DNA from: an uncultured Collinsella sp.
GTDB taxonomy: Bacteria > Actinomycetota > Coriobacteriia > Coriobacteriales > Coriobacteriaceae
Assembly: GCA_902494585.1 (NCBI GenBank)
Contig: CABUUD010000116.1
Location: forward strand, 1-5,450
Direction of reading: 5' to 3'
DNA length: 5,450 nt
Shown here: one piece after another, positions 1-5,450 of the stretch
How positions within the stretch are numbered: the first letter of the stretch is position 1
Layout: every line of letters starts with the position of its first letter
The notes under the pieces: generated by a model
The model's input: only the letters and a program-made list of their open reading frames with translations
The model's database searches: none
Told to the model about the DNA's origin: nothing
Made by a program: the position numbers and the translations under genes

Positions 1-689
1 ACGGCACACTCCTCGCTTAAGGCATCGAGACGTGCCTTAACGGCATCGGCGGCGATGTGATACGAAAAACCCTTACCCATTAAAAATCTAACGAGCTTTT
101 CGAAGGCACGCGCCTCGGGAACGCGACGCTTGGCGAGCAAGGCCGACGCACGAGCCAAGTCGTCATCCACGGCAAAATACGCCTCGGGATACCCGGGGAT
201 ATCGTCAAGTACGACATGGCGGCGTTTGAGTTCAACCTCGATCTTGCGCTGTCCCCAGCCGCGACGTTTGCGCCCTTCGATAAAGTACGAGCAAAAGCGG
301 TTCTCGTCCAAAAAACGATACTCAGTCGCTCGAGCAACTGCAAAATCGATCGCGGGCTGTCGAAAGCCATAGCGCGCCAACTTATCGCGCACCTCGCCCG
401 TGGCATGATCACGGCGCGAAAGCATCTCGGTCACCATGGTGAGTGCACATTTACGTTCGATAAGCTGCACCGCCTCGAGAAAGTCGTCCCAATCACAGGG
501 AAGATCGGGGCGGTTTTTAACGTACAGGCGCGCCACGCGCACGGGAATCCAAATGGAACGTTCAAAACCGCCCTCGAGATCGCAATCGATATGCGCGCAG
601 GGCTTTTTAGACACATAACCATTCGAGAACGAGGAGGCCGCCTTCTTATCGGGAAAGACGACCGTGGCCTCGGTCACCATATACGACAT
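1..689 (-). CDS. recX: Recombination regulator RecX (3' end outside window)
   Basis: RecX binds RecA filaments in the cytoplasm and modulates, usually limits, their activity. The visible 229 codons start at ATG 689 and read without a stop to the window edge, so the C-terminus is missing. Residues about 1-80 form an N-terminal part with strand-like segments (CAHIDCDLEGGF, SIWIPVRVARLYV) as in the longer Gram-positive RecX proteins. From about residue 82 the helical RecX repeats begin: LSRRDHATGEVRDKLARYGF (90-109) fits the family pattern 'RxxSxxELxxKLxxkG'. The second repeat, FLDENRFCSYFIEGRKRRGW (126-145), fits 'LDDxrFAxxyvxxRxxrG', followed by QRKIEVELKRR. A third repeat starts near 178. The gene lies 11 bases after the recA stop with no terminator between, so it is probably co-transcribed from the SOS promoter. 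The ribosome site before ATG 689 is weak; an in-frame ATG three codons later (680) is the alternative start. The family call is firm from motifs and from the neighbour. Confidence 0.9.
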   Translation of the reverse strand, partial: MSYMVTEATVVFPDKKAASSFSNGYVSKKPCAHIDCDLEGGFERSIWIPVRVARLYVKNRPDLPCDWDDFLEAVQLIERKCALTMVTEMLSRRDHATGEVRDKLARYGFRQPAIDFAVARATEYRFLDENRFCSYFIEGRKRRGWGQRKIEVELKRRHVVLDDIPGYPEAYFAVDDDLARASALLAKRRVPEARAFEKLVRFLMGKGFSYHIAADAVKARLDALSEECA

Positions 690-700
690 GTCGGCATCCG

Positions 701-1849
701 CTACTCGTCGTCATCGTCGAGCATTGCGGAGCCATCGATGGCGTACAGCTCATCAAACTCCTCGGGGGCAGGCTGGTCGGTCAACTCAACCTCGGAGGGA
801 GCATCATCGTCATACTCAAGACCGCAGGCAAGGCGAACCTTGTGCTCAATCTCGTCAGCGCAATCGGGATGTTCGCGCAGGAACGTCTTGGCAGCCTCAC
901 GACCGTTGCCGAGCTTATCCTCGCCATAGGCAAACCAGGAACCCATCTTTTTGCAGATGCCGCACTCGACGGCCATATCCAGAATCGAGCCCTCTTTGGA
1001 GATGCCGGTGCCATACATGATGTCAAACTCGGCCGAACGGAACGGAGCGGCAACCTTGTTCTTAACGACCTTGGCACGAACGCGATTGCCGATAACCTCG
1101 TCCTTGAGCTTGATGGTATCGATTTTGCGAATATCGATTCGCACGGAAGAGAAGAACTTGAGCGCGCGGCCGCCCGTGGTGGTCTCGGGGTTGCCGAACA
1201 TGACACCGATCTTCTCGCGCAGCTGGTTAATGAAGATGCAGGTCGTGTTGGACTTGGAAAGCGAGCCGGCGAGCTTGCGGAGCGCCTGGCTCATCAAACG
1301 AGCCTGCAGACCCACCGTCGTGTCACCGATCTCGCCCTCGATCTCGGCACGCGGAGTCAAGGCGGCAACAGAGTCAACGACGATGGCGTCGATGGCACCG
1401 GAGCGCACAAGCATATCGACGATCTCGAGCGCCTGCTCGCCCGTATCGGGCTGGGAAATCAGAACCTCGTCGATATCGACGCCAATGCGCGCGGCATAGG
1501 TGGGATCAAGCGCGTGCTCGGCATCGATAAATGCAACAACGCCGCCCATGGCCTGCGCCTCTGCAAGGATCTCGAGCGAAAGCGTCGTCTTACCGGAGGA
1601 CTCGGGGCCATAAATCTCGACAATACGGCCGCGCGGCACGCCGCCGATACCCAAGGCGGCATCGAGCGCCAGAGAGCCCGTCGGAATAGCCTCGACCTCG
1701 AGCTCGGGACCGCCGTCGCCATATCTCATAATAGAGCCCTGGCCGAACTTCTTCTCAATCTCGGCCTTGGTGGTGGCGATCATCTCATCGCGCTCTTTAC
1801 CCGTCGTACGTGCATGAACGGTGCGTACGGGACCTGAATTCTTGGCCAT
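701..1849 (-). CDS. recA: Recombinase RecA
   Basis: RecA is the ATP-dependent strand-exchange protein of homologous recombination. It forms filaments on single-stranded DNA and triggers LexA self-cleavage in the SOS response. The protein is 382 residues, slightly longer than the usual 345-355 because of its tail. Visible landmarks are Walker A GPESSGKT (81-88), the following FIDAEHALDP (108-116), Walker B IVVDS (156-160), the L1 region EIEGEIGDTTVGLQARLMSQ (169-188) and the L2 region starting NQLREKIGVMFGNPETTTGG (208-227). The C-terminus is strongly acidic (YDDDAPSEVE..., ending LDDDDE), typical of the regulatory RecA tail. No intein or frameshift is seen. The ATG at 1849 is chosen because AGGAGGG (1862-1856) lies 6 bases upstream and MAKNSG is a normal RecA N-terminus; an in-frame upstream extension to 1870 would contain this ribosome site and the leader. 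Expression is expected to be LexA-controlled from the promoter at 1908-1880. Confidence 0.98.
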   Translation of the reverse strand: MAKNSGPVRTVHARTTGKERDEMIATTKAEIEKKFGQGSIMRYGDGGPELEVEAIPTGSLALDAALGIGGVPRGRIVEIYGPESSGKTTLSLEILAEAQAMGGVVAFIDAEHALDPTYAARIGVDIDEVLISQPDTGEQALEIVDMLVRSGAIDAIVVDSVAALTPRAEIEGEIGDTTVGLQARLMSQALRKLAGSLSKSNTTCIFINQLREKIGVMFGNPETTTGGRALKFFSSVRIDIRKIDTIKLKDEVIGNRVRAKVVKNKVAAPFRSAEFDIMYGTGISKEGSILDMAVECGICKKMGSWFAYGEDKLGNGREAAKTFLREHPDCADEIEHKVRLACGLEYDDDAPSEVELTDQPAPEEFDELYAIDGSAMLDDDDE

Positions 1850-1855
1850 GAATAG

Positions 1856-1862
1856 CCCTCCT
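1856..1862 (-). promoter_or_regulatory. Ribosome binding site of recA
   Basis: Reading the minus strand, AGGAGGG lies 6 bases before ATG 1849. It is the strongest Shine-Dalgarno sequence in the window and fixes the RecA start against the longer open frame beginning at 1870. The strength suits a protein needed in large amounts. Confidence 0.9.
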
Positions 1863-1879
1863 CTTAACAACCTGAAACG

Positions 1880-1908
1880 ATAATAAACGAACGGCTGTTC
1901 GTGGTCAA
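1880..1908 (-). promoter_or_regulatory. recA-recX promoter, sigma70/SigA type
   Basis: On the minus strand, TTGACC (1908-1903) is a 5-of-6 match to the -35 consensus and TATTAT (1885-1880) a 5-of-6 match to the -10 consensus. The spacer is exactly 17 bases (1902-1886). Transcription should start near 1873, giving a leader of roughly 24 bases that contains the recA ribosome site. The LexA operator at 1902-1887 lies wholly inside the spacer, so bound repressor would block RNA polymerase directly. The start point is inferred from spacing only. Confidence 0.85.
1887..1902. promoter_or_regulatory. LexA operator (SOS box)
   Basis: The 16 bases ACGAACGGCTGTTCGT form a perfect inverted repeat with 6-base arms (ACGAAC / GTTCGT) around GGCT. 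They match the CGAAC-N4-GTTCG consensus established for LexA (DinR) in Bacillus and Actinobacteria, and not the CTG-N10-CAG box of Enterobacteria. The site lies between the -35 and -10 of the recA promoter, 37 bases upstream of the RecA start codon. LexA itself is not encoded in the window; assignment rests on the match and its position. Confidence 0.92.
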
Positions 1909-1931
1909 CCGTTCAGATTCATCATATGCAC

Positions 1932-1988
1932 CCGACCATTCCAAAACCCGACCAAACGCCGACCAATCACCGACCAAACGCTTGACCA
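1932..1988 (-). repeat. Phased TTGGTCGG-like direct repeats upstream of recA promoter
   Basis: On the plus strand CCGACCA occurs at 1932-1938, 1948-1954, 1959-1965 and 1970-1976, and a variant TTGACCA at 1982-1988. On the coding (minus) strand these read TGGTCGG, most preceded by T. The GACCA cores start at 1934, 1950, 1961, 1972 and 1984, spaced 16, 11, 11 and 12 bases, so most copies fall on about the same helix face. The row ends roughly 24 bases before the -35 element. It does not encode a convincing protein. A binding site for a regulator is a reasonable guess, but none is identified; chance accumulation of a short tandem repeat is the alternative. Confidence 0.6.
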
Positions 1989-2075
1989 CGCCAATCACAA
2001 ATACGAGTGCAAGAACAAATTTATGCCATGTACCAGCGCAAACATAATTCCGGTCAAAGGTCCCTATCTCCACAA

Positions 2076-2099
2076 TTAAGGGGCCCTAAGGCCCCTTAA
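2076..2099 (-). terminator. Probable terminator of the rimO-pgsA-cinA operon
   Basis: The perfect inverted repeat TTAAGGGGCC / GGCCCCTTAA has a 10-bp stem and a 4-base loop (TTAG on the minus strand), beginning 7 bases after the cinA stop codon. In the minus-strand transcript the GC-rich core is followed by UUAAUUGUG, a short and imperfect U-rich run; on the plus strand it is followed by AAACCACG. Termination in the minus direction therefore fits best. The weak U tract leaves some read-through into recA possible. Confidence 0.75.
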
Positions 2100-2106
2100 A
2101 CCACGT

Positions 2107-2637
2107 CTAATCCATAGAATTGAGCACGCGGACAATGCGTCCCAAAGCCTCCGCGACCGCATGGGCGCGAACGCACGACCGATCGCCCTCGTAATGACAG
2201 CGCGCAGACTCAACAACCGGCGCTCCCCCATCGGCCGCGCGATACGCCCAGCCAATATAGAACGTACCGGCGGGGTCTTGCTCGGTGCCACCACCGGGCC
2301 CAGCGTAGCCCGTTGCGCTTACGGCTATATCGCTCTGATAGAGGTCCAGCGAGCCCGCGGCCATCTCACGCGCCGTCTGATGCGACACAGCGCTAAACCG
2401 ATCGAGCGTTTCCTGTTCGACGCCGAGCACGCGATGTTTGATCTCATCGCAGTAGGTCACCGCACCGCCACGAAGCACCGCCGAGGCACCCGGGATATCG
2501 GCAATCGTCGAGGCGATCAGGCCCGCCGTCAACGACTCCGCCGTCGACACCGTCACACCACGGGCACTCGCGCGCTCGACAATATCACGCGCCAGCTCCT
2601 CGTTGTTTGCGGCAATCTGCAAAAAAGACTCCGTCAT
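2107..2637 (-). CDS. CinA C-terminal domain protein, nicotinamide-nucleotide amidase type (PncC-like)
   Basis: Proteins of this family deamidate nicotinamide mononucleotide to nicotinate mononucleotide in pyridine-nucleotide salvage; activity here is inferred from the family. The 176 residues are a CinA C-terminal domain alone, without the N-terminal molybdopterin-binding-like domain of full-length CinA. Family motifs are STAESLTAGLIAS (31-43, family form TAESCTGGLIA, with candidate nucleophile Ser35), TYCDEIKHRVLGV (61-73, with Lys67), VSHQTAREMAAG (84-95) and VSATGYAGPGGGTEQDPAGT (107-125). The Cys and one Gly of the first motif are replaced by Leu36 and Ala38; the Ser is kept. ATG 2637 is chosen, 12 bases after the pgsA stop. 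An in-frame GTG at 2643 is a real alternative because AGG lies 5 bases before it. The gene sits between pgsA and recA, as cinA does in many Gram-positive genomes, and is last in its operon, just before the hairpin at 2099-2076. Confidence 0.9.
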   Translation of the reverse strand: MTESFLQIAANNEELARDIVERASARGVTVSTAESLTAGLIASTIADIPGASAVLRGGAVTYCDEIKHRVLGVEQETLDRFSAVSHQTAREMAAGSLDLYQSDIAVSATGYAGPGGGTEQDPAGTFYIGWAYRAADGGAPVVESARCHYEGDRSCVRAHAVAEALGRIVRVLNSMD

Positions 2638-2649
2638 ACCCACCAGGAC

Positions 2650-3288
2650 CTAGACCGAAAAGACGATCTTGCGGCAGTTCCAGAAGTACTGAGCGCCCGA
2701 GATAACGGTCAAAATCACGGCGATGACGTACAGGAAGCGCGACACCGAATAGACACCGAGCAGCAGCGACGCCGGTCCCAGCTGAAGGCCGGCCATAGCA
2801 AAGACGCACAGATAGCCGCAGATGGAAACCATCGTAGTCGCCGTCTTGTACTTGCCGAGCTTATCGGCGGCAACGACCACACCGGCAGCACTTGCGACCA
2901 TGCGAAGGGCGCTCACCAACAGCTCACGGAACAGGATGATGAACACGGACCACACGGTCACCGCGCCAAAATCCAGGAACAGCAGCAGAGCCGAGAACAC
3001 GAGCAGCTTGTCGGCGATGGGGTCCAAGAACTTGCCGAAATCGGTAATCTCGTTGCGCGAGCGCGCCAGATAGCCGTCGACCTTATCGGTGCACGACAGA
3101 ATCACATACAAAATGAAGGCGGCAGCCGCAAGCGGACCGTCGAAGATGCTCCAGTCCGTACCGGCAACGCTCGCGTGAGACAGCGCCGAAACGATCATGA
3201 ACACCGGGATAAAGACGATGCGAACGCACGTCACGATGTTGGCGGGCGTCCAAACACTCGTCAGTTCCTTATTACTCTCGTTTGCCAC
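2650..3288 (-). CDS. pgsA: CDP-diacylglycerol--glycerol-3-phosphate 3-phosphatidyltransferase
   Basis: PgsA joins CDP-diacylglycerol and glycerol-3-phosphate to form phosphatidylglycerophosphate and CMP, the committed step to phosphatidylglycerol and cardiolipin in the cytoplasmic membrane. The 212 residues contain the complete CDP-alcohol phosphotransferase signature D-x2-DG-x2-AR-x8-G-x3-D-x3-D, with Asp68, Asp71, Gly72, Ala75, Arg76, Gly85, Asp89 and Asp93 all present. Two PgsA-type motifs follow: FRELLVSALRMVA (120-132) and GKYKT (145-149), which separate it from phosphatidylinositol-phosphate and serine synthases. Hydrophobic stretches near 18-36, 52-66, 97-125, 128-141, 152-169 and 173-198 fit a polytopic membrane enzyme. 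The start is GTG 3288, with AGGAGA 5 bases upstream. That ribosome site overlaps the rimO stop codon (TAG within TAGGAG), suggesting coupled translation. Length is slightly above the usual 180-195, with a short hydrophilic N-terminus. Confidence 0.95.
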   Translation of the reverse strand: MANESNKELTSVWTPANIVTCVRIVFIPVFMIVSALSHASVAGTDWSIFDGPLAAAAFILYVILSCTDKVDGYLARSRNEITDFGKFLDPIADKLLVFSALLLFLDFGAVTVWSVFIILFRELLVSALRMVASAAGVVVAADKLGKYKTATTMVSICGYLCVFAMAGLQLGPASLLLGVYSVSRFLYVIAVILTVISGAQYFWNCRKIVFSV

Positions 3289-3297
3289 GACGCTCTC

Positions 3298-4647
3298 CTA
3301 CTCCACAACATGACCGATAAGCTCATAGCAGAAGCTATCGGTAAACTCGACAGTCAGAATATCGCCCACGGACGCCTCGCTGGCGTCCAGATGCACCGCG
3401 CCATCGGAATCGGGTGCTTGGAACCAGGCATGGCCGATCAGCTCGGCGCCGTCCTCGGTCTCCTCGATACCATCGACGATCACCTGGGCGCGCTCGCCCA
3501 CATGGGCTGCCGTGGCGGCAAAACCGAGCGACTCGGCCAGATCCATGGCCTCCTGGGCGCGCTCGAGCTTAACCTCCTCATCGACCTGGCCCTCCATCTT
3601 GGCGGCCAGGCTGCCTTCCTCGCGCGAGTAGGCAAAGACGCTCGTGTAGTCAAAGCCGACGGTGTCCATAAAGTCGATAAGATCGCGGAACTCGTCGTCG
3701 GTTTCGGTCGGGAAGCCGACCATGGCCGTAGAGCGAATCACGATGCCGGGGATGCGCTCGCGAAGGTCACGGAACAGATCCTCGAGCTCCTGGCGCGAGC
3801 CTGAGCGACGCATGGCCTTGAGGATGCGCGCGTCGCAGTGCTGCACGGGGATATCGATATAAGGCAGCACCTCGGGCGTATCGCGAATCGTCTCAATAAG
3901 CTCGTCGGTCATGCCCTCGGGCTGCAGATAGAGCACGCGGACCCAGACATTGTGCGGGCGCACGGCCTCGGCGACGGCGCGCAGCAGCTGCGCCAGATTG
4001 CGCGGCGAGCCCTCGGCGACGTCCTCATCGGCAAAGTCGGTGCCCCAAATGCCCGTGTCCTGGCCGATCAGCACGATCTCGCGCACACCGCCGGCAACCA
4101 GGTCGCGCACCTCGGAGATAATGCTCTCGGCATTGCGCGAATGATAGCGACCGCGAATGTAGGGGATCATGCAGAAGCTGCAAAAACGATTACAGCCATC
4201 GGAGATCTTGACGTAGGCAACGGCGCCCTCGACGGTACGCTTGACCTGCGGGATATAGGCAGCGACCTCACGTTCGAAACCCAGCACGCCATCGATGACC
4301 GCCACGATGCCGTCCTCCTCGTCGGCCTTCACAAAGGCAGCGACCTCAGGCAGCTCGTCAGGCAGGTCATCGCCATAGCGCGACGGCACACAGCCGCACA
4401 TGACGATGGGGCAGGCGCGAACGCCGTCCTGAACCTCATTGGCGAGCTCGAGCGTGGTCTCGATGCTCTCGGACGTTGCGGAGGCGAGGAACGAGCATGT
4501 ATTGACGATGGCGATATCGGCATCCTGCGGGTCGAATGCCTCCTCGTAGCCCGCAGCGGTCAAAAGAGAACGCATGCGGTCGGTGTCAACCTCGTTCTTA
4601 GCGCACCCGAGGGTGATGTAGAGCACGGAGCCCAAAGGTGTATCCAT
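3298..4647 (-). CDS. rimO: Ribosomal protein S12 methylthiotransferase RimO
   Basis: RimO is a radical-SAM enzyme with two iron-sulfur clusters that adds a methylthio group to a conserved Asp of ribosomal protein S12. The 449 residues are the usual family length with three domains in order. The N-terminal UPF0004 domain opens with ITLGCAKNEVDTDRM (11-25) and has cluster cysteines Cys15, Cys51 and Cys86. The radical-SAM core has CNRFCSFC (152-159: Cys152, Cys156, Cys159) and later motifs such as IVLIGQDTGIWG (191-202) and PVQHCDARILKAMRR (267-281). A C-terminal TRAM domain begins near 380. TLGCAKNxVD and the QDT motif favour RimO over the tRNA enzyme MiaB. Start ATG 4647 gives the normal distance to the first motif, but the best ribosome site (AAAGGA, 4665-4660) lies 12 bases away, longer than usual. 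It follows yajQ by 27 bases and precedes pgsA by 9, as in many Gram-positive genomes. Confidence 0.95.
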   Translation of the reverse strand: MDTPLGSVLYITLGCAKNEVDTDRMRSLLTAAGYEEAFDPQDADIAIVNTCSFLASATSESIETTLELANEVQDGVRACPIVMCGCVPSRYGDDLPDELPEVAAFVKADEEDGIVAVIDGVLGFEREVAAYIPQVKRTVEGAVAYVKISDGCNRFCSFCMIPYIRGRYHSRNAESIISEVRDLVAGGVREIVLIGQDTGIWGTDFADEDVAEGSPRNLAQLLRAVAEAVRPHNVWVRVLYLQPEGMTDELIETIRDTPEVLPYIDIPVQHCDARILKAMRRSGSRQELEDLFRDLRERIPGIVIRSTAMVGFPTETDDEFRDLIDFMDTVGFDYTSVFAYSREEGSLAAKMEGQVDEEVKLERAQEAMDLAESLGFAATAAHVGERAQVIVDGIEETEDGAELIGHAWFQAPDSDGAVHLDASEASVGDILTVEFTDSFCYELIGHVVE

Positions 4648-4674
4648 GTTGGAGAGCGGTCCTTTCGAATATTA

Positions 4675-5172
4675 TTAGCGGTAGTTGGTGAACTGCAGCG
4701 GCTGGCCGTAGTCTTGGTCGCGCAGGAACTGGATCACCGTCTGAAGCGCATCCTTAGAGGCCGAGGTAACGCGCAGTTTATCGGCCTCGATGGTCACCTT
4801 GACCTTGAGCTTTTGATCCTTGATGTCCTTATTGATCTTCTTGGCGGTCGCCTGGTCAATGCCCTCGACGATATGGCCGAGCACGCGCACGGTACCGCCC
4901 GAAGCCGCCTGCGGCGCGTCCCAAGAGACAGCCTTGAGGTCGATGCCGCGCTTGATGAGCTTGGAGCTCAGCACGTCAATGATCTGCTTGGAGACAAAAT
5001 CGGCCGGGGCATTGATCGTAAAGAGCTTGTCGCCCTTCGAAAGCTCGATGGTGGCGCCGGAGTCCTTGAGGTCATAGCGCTGAGAGATCTCGCGGGTGGT
5101 CTGCTGGAAGGCGTTATCGACCTCCTGCATATTGACCTCGGACACAACGTCGAAGCTGGAATCTTTAGCCAT
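4675..5172 (-). CDS. YajQ family nucleotide-binding protein (UPF0234)
   Basis: YajQ proteins are small cytoplasmic proteins; Xanthomonas and Pseudomonas members bind cyclic di-GMP and act with transcription factors, and others have been reported to bind nucleic acids or nucleotides. Whether this one binds cyclic di-GMP cannot be read from sequence. The 165 residues match the family length and show its ends: SSFDVVSEVNMQEVDNA (5-21), TTREISQRYDLKDSGATIEL (25-44), SSKLIKRGIDLKAV (69-82), KKINKDIKDQKLKVKV (111-126) and the C-terminal FLRDQDYGQPLQFTNYR (149-165). Two similar alpha/beta halves are expected. Start ATG 5172 has AAAGGA followed by 7 bases, a good ribosome site. The stop is a tandem TAA TAA (4677-4672). 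It lies 26 bases after the upstream gene and 27 before rimO, with no terminator on either side, so it is probably part of the same operon. Confidence 0.93.
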   Translation of the reverse strand: MAKDSSFDVVSEVNMQEVDNAFQQTTREISQRYDLKDSGATIELSKGDKLFTINAPADFVSKQIIDVLSSKLIKRGIDLKAVSWDAPQAASGGTVRVLGHIVEGIDQATAKKINKDIKDQKLKVKVTIEADKLRVTSASKDALQTVIQFLRDQDYGQPLQFTNYR

Positions 5173-5198
5173 GGTTCTTCCTTTCGGTACGGGGAGCC

Positions 5199-5450
5199 TT
5201 AGTAGCTGTCGTACGAATAGTCGTCTGAATCGTTTGCAGTCTGGCCGTCGGATGCCGTGTCGGTACCGTCGGTAGACTGAGGGTCGGTGCCGTCGGTAGA
5301 CTGGGCGTCGGTGCCGTCGGCAGCATCATTGCCGTCGGTACTCTCGCCATCCTCGGACTCTTCGGTCTCCTTCTTGGGAACGGTAATGGTCACGCGCGCC
5401 ACACCCGATGTCTTGGTGTCGTAGCGAACCTTTTCACCGTTCTTGGTAAC
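5199..5450 (-). CDS. Unidentified protein with acidic Asp/Ser/Thr/Gly repeat tail (5' part outside window)
   Basis: Only the last 83 residues are visible; the frame is open to the window edge, so the start lies outside. The first 27 residues (starting VTKNGEKVRYDTKTSG, then VARVTITVPKK) look like the closing beta strands of a small extracellular-type domain. The last 56 residues (from 5369) contain no Lys, Arg or His and 19 Asp or Glu. They include an 8-residue tandem unit near TDGTDPQS and finish with DDYSYDSY. Such a tail is expected to be disordered. Candidates are a RodZ-like protein ending in its periplasmic beta domain (DUF4115), since rodZ-like genes often lie near rimO and pgsA in Gram-positive genomes, or a cell-wall protein with PASTA-like ends such as a penicillin-binding protein or kinase. 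I cannot decide between them. A GTG at 5402 could be read as a start, but the frame continues upstream with sensible coding sequence, so it is treated as internal. Confidence 0.7.
   Translation of the reverse strand, partial: VTKNGEKVRYDTKTSGVARVTITVPKKETEESEDGESTDGNDAADGTDAQSTDGTDPQSTDGTDTASDGQTANDSDDYSYDSY
5259..5330 (-). repeat. 24-bp tandem repeat in the acidic tail coding region
   Basis: Plus-strand copies at 5259-5282 and 5283-5306 differ at only three positions; a third copy at 5307-5330 matches through its first 14 bases and then decays. The 24-base period equals 8 codons, so changes in copy number keep the frame. The encoded unit resembles TDAQSTDG / TDPQSTDG. This is typical of slippage-prone low-complexity tails of surface proteins. 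Confidence 0.8.

Noticed and set aside
690..700. Terminator or second promoter between recA and recX.
   Set aside because: The gap is only 11 bases, with no inverted repeat and no promoter-like hexamers.
216..929. 237-codon plus-strand frame opposite recX and the end of recA.
   Set aside because: The minus strand reads a motif-rich RecX without interruption through this stretch; the plus frame has no family features and a Ser-rich, low-complexity tail.
842..1837. 331-codon open frame on the plus strand opposite recA.
   Set aside because: Codon-aligned mirror of recA, with no recognisable motif and no reason to expect a gene opposite RecA.
2029..2057. Possible promoter starting from TTGACC (2057-2052, minus strand) further upstream of recA.
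   Set aside because: At 17-18 bases only GGTACA or GTACAT is found, a poor -10; the better CATAAA lies 26 bases away.
1864..2073. 69-codon minus-strand frame in the cinA-recA gap.
   Set aside because: It starts at a GTG with no usable ribosome site right after the terminator hairpin, and it spans the repeats, the promoter and the SOS box; this is a chance frame.
2161..3804. 547-codon open frame on the plus strand opposite cinA, pgsA and the 3' part of rimO.
   Set aside because: Its codons mirror exactly the codons of the three minus-strand genes, which happen to share one frame. Stops would need sense codons TTA, CTA or TCA, which are rare in this GC-rich DNA; it ends where rimO uses TCA for Ser282. 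The product is low in structure and rich in Arg/His, typical of a shadow frame.
3838..5202. 454-codon open frame on the plus strand opposite rimO and yajQ.
   Set aside because: Same mirror-frame effect; rimO and yajQ carry clear family motifs on the minus strand in the same register.

Overview
The window is an ordinary chromosomal housekeeping block in which every recognised gene lies on the minus strand, so transcription runs from high to low coordinates. By eye the DNA is moderately GC-rich. The layout rimO-pgsA-cinA followed by recA-recX is familiar from Actinobacteria and Firmicutes. The LexA-type operator CGAAC-N4-GTTCG before recA is the Gram-positive/actinobacterial form. Protein style (RecA with an Asp-rich tail, RimO, a YajQ protein in the operon) makes me favour an intestinal Coriobacteriia-like actinomycete such as Collinsella; this genus-level guess is inference and was not checked by any search.

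In transcription order: (1) 5450-5199 holds the 3' end of an unidentified gene whose product ends in a 56-residue acidic repeat tail. (2) 5172-4675 is a YajQ-family protein. (3) 4647-3298 is rimO, the ribosomal protein S12 methylthiotransferase. (4) 3288-2650 is pgsA, phosphatidylglycerophosphate synthase. (5) 2637-2107 is a stand-alone CinA C-terminal domain protein (PncC type). These five are closely spaced (26, 27, 9 and 12 bases) with no terminator between them, and end at a 10-bp-stem hairpin at 2076-2099. (6) A 257-base gap carries the recA control region: a row of TTGGTCGG-like direct repeats at about 11-bp spacing, then a sigma70-type promoter whose 17-bp spacer is filled by a perfect LexA operator. 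(7) 1849-701 is recA and (8) 689-1 is recX, which runs off the window; the two form an SOS-controlled pair with an 11-base gap.

Functionally there are two transcription units: a growth/maintenance operon (membrane phospholipid synthesis, ribosome modification, NMN or pyridine-nucleotide salvage, and a nucleotide-binding YajQ protein) and a DNA-damage unit (recombinase plus its modulator). I found no mobile element, tRNA, rRNA, CRISPR or phage signature. The most distinctive non-coding structure is the phased repeat row upstream of the recA promoter. I do not see a new multi-gene system here.
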